Below, in pieces: positions 63,083-64,000 of a DNA stretch of 64,000 nucleotides. Under the pieces are notes generated by a model. It was given only the letters and a program-made list of their open reading frames with translations. It did no database searches and was not told where the DNA came from. This DNA is from Ailanthus altissimus (Eukaryota; Streptophyta; Magnoliopsida; Sapindales; Simaroubaceae). Both the position numbers and the translations under genes were made by a program. The first letter of the stretch is position 1, and every line of letters begins with the position of its first letter. The stretch lies in the NCBI GenBank assembly GCA_946807835.1, contig OX327711.1:10761501-10825500 (forward strand), read 5' to 3'.

Positions 63083-64000
63083 GTAATTCTACTTTGTTTG
63101 CTTTCTTCTATATATTGGATTTCTTGAAGTTTGTTTAATGTAATTGACAAAAATTTATTTTCTTATGATATTCTTTATTCATGAGTGGATTATGCACACA
63201 TATTGTTTATGTTAATAAGAGAAGTTGGTTGTGAAGATGATCACTTAAAAGTTGCTTAAAATCATGTGATGTGGATATTAAGAATTAGCATGTGTTGTTC
63301 CTTGTTTGGAAGGGTTTTAGGTTGAAGGTCGGTATGAGTGAGGGTGAGTTAATAAAGCTGGCAAGGTTACCTCTGTTGGTGCTAAAAACACGTTTGGAGT
63401 TCTAGAGTTCATGTTCTTCCATTAGTTTGATTAGGCTTTCTTTTAGGTTCTGCTTTGAATGCAGTTCACCATGTGATCATGTATTCAATATTATGAAAAG
63501 AATTGGTTGGGTCAAATGAGCAACATCTTTCAGGTGACTTAAGAGAATTTTCTCAACTTTACGAACTTCTTTCTTCCCTTATTTTCAGATCAAGCATCTG
63601 TGGCTGGTCAAATGGAGAAGTTGATAAGGAGGATTTTAAGGCATCACATAATTGATCTATTGAATTTTTAATTTTGGAAATAGGGAGATGATGTGCTCTG
63701 CCATTCAAATTTGGAGCTGGTTGTTAGAATTTGAGGAAGCTTAATCATGGTTTGACTTATAAATGGCTATATAGGTTTTTTTTTTCTTTCTTCATTCTTT
63801 ACAATTGGGAAGCAGTCTCAGAGGTATCTGGCAGAAAATTATTGATTTGTAGGAGTTTTTTGGCCCATGTTTGTTGATGGAGTTGAGCTAGCTATATGTT
63901 TACAAAATCTTTTGTCCCTTTTGGGATTAGGCAGTTTGTCCTTATTTATGTGGACTGCTTATCCCCTGTTTGTGAATCTTATTTCAGATTAGTATAAGTT
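63083..64000 (+). other. Intron 2 of the Twinkle homologue (start)
   Basis: The exon 2 donor is followed by more than 900 bp with no stretch encoding the expected next block (Cys followed by Gly-Gly, then SLSLFI-like sequence). Several TTTCAG-like acceptors occur (for example near 63590 and 63985), but none gives a convincing exon. The intron therefore probably continues past the window. The composition is T-rich, as usual for plant introns. Confidence 0.6.

Overview
This window looks like nuclear DNA of a flowering plant, probably a eudicot. It is very AT-rich. Almost all of it is decayed retrotransposon sequence typical of plants: Ty1/copia, Ty3/gypsy of Athila-, Tat- and Tekay-like types, an L1-type LINE with an RNase H tail, a tRNA-derived SINE, a TRIM and a Mutator-like MITE. 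The only convincing host gene starts at 62281 on the + strand. Its first two exons encode the N-terminus of the plant Twinkle homologue, the organellar DNA primase-helicase. The species cannot be named from the sequence alone.

Layout. 1-5691: a fragment of a long LTR (called family A here), a 5'-truncated copia pol, and its 3' LTR (family B). 5692-23960: one LINE on the - strand, cut by a gag-only gypsy element (8552-20437, TSD TACCT) and by a family-B solo LTR (about 21587-22984). The gag-only element itself carries a 1.35-kb solo LTR (11660-13010, CCTCT) and a family-A solo LTR (14734-19842, TSD ATCAA). That family-A LTR is split by a 2.7-kb Tekay-type solo LTR (16812-19506, TSD CTTTG). 23970-33782: a degenerate copia element (family C) with both LTRs. 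Its 3' LTR holds a 1.05-kb Mutator-like MITE (9-bp TSD) with a 22-bp hairpin. 33783-40133: a foldback element, a SINE with a long TSD, a Tat-like gag remnant, a 304-bp TRIM (TSD ATATA) and unassigned sequence.

40139-44764: a Tekay-type solo LTR (TSD CCAAG) that holds a family-A solo LTR (41859-43897), the reverse of the nesting seen at 14.7-19.8 kb. 45463-47917: another Tekay-type LTR in inverted orientation. 48884-55420: an Athila-like element with 5' LTR, PBS, a T-rich leader, gag, protease and a reverse transcriptase that fuses abruptly to the last 679 bp of the LTR. 55421-60327: a Tekay-like chromovirus on the - strand (chromodomain, integrase, RNase H, RT, protease, gag, initiator-Met PBS and the end of its 5' LTR). 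60328-62280: intergenic DNA leading into the promoter and leader of the Twinkle gene.

All retroelement reading frames are broken, so none should be able to move unaided. The gene end is the only segment expected to be under selection. I found no new multi-gene system. The most unusual items are the gag-only element whose frame becomes continuous when the nested LTR is removed, the reciprocal nesting of two LTR families, the hairpin inside the MITE, and the inverted pair of 2.5-kb LTRs.
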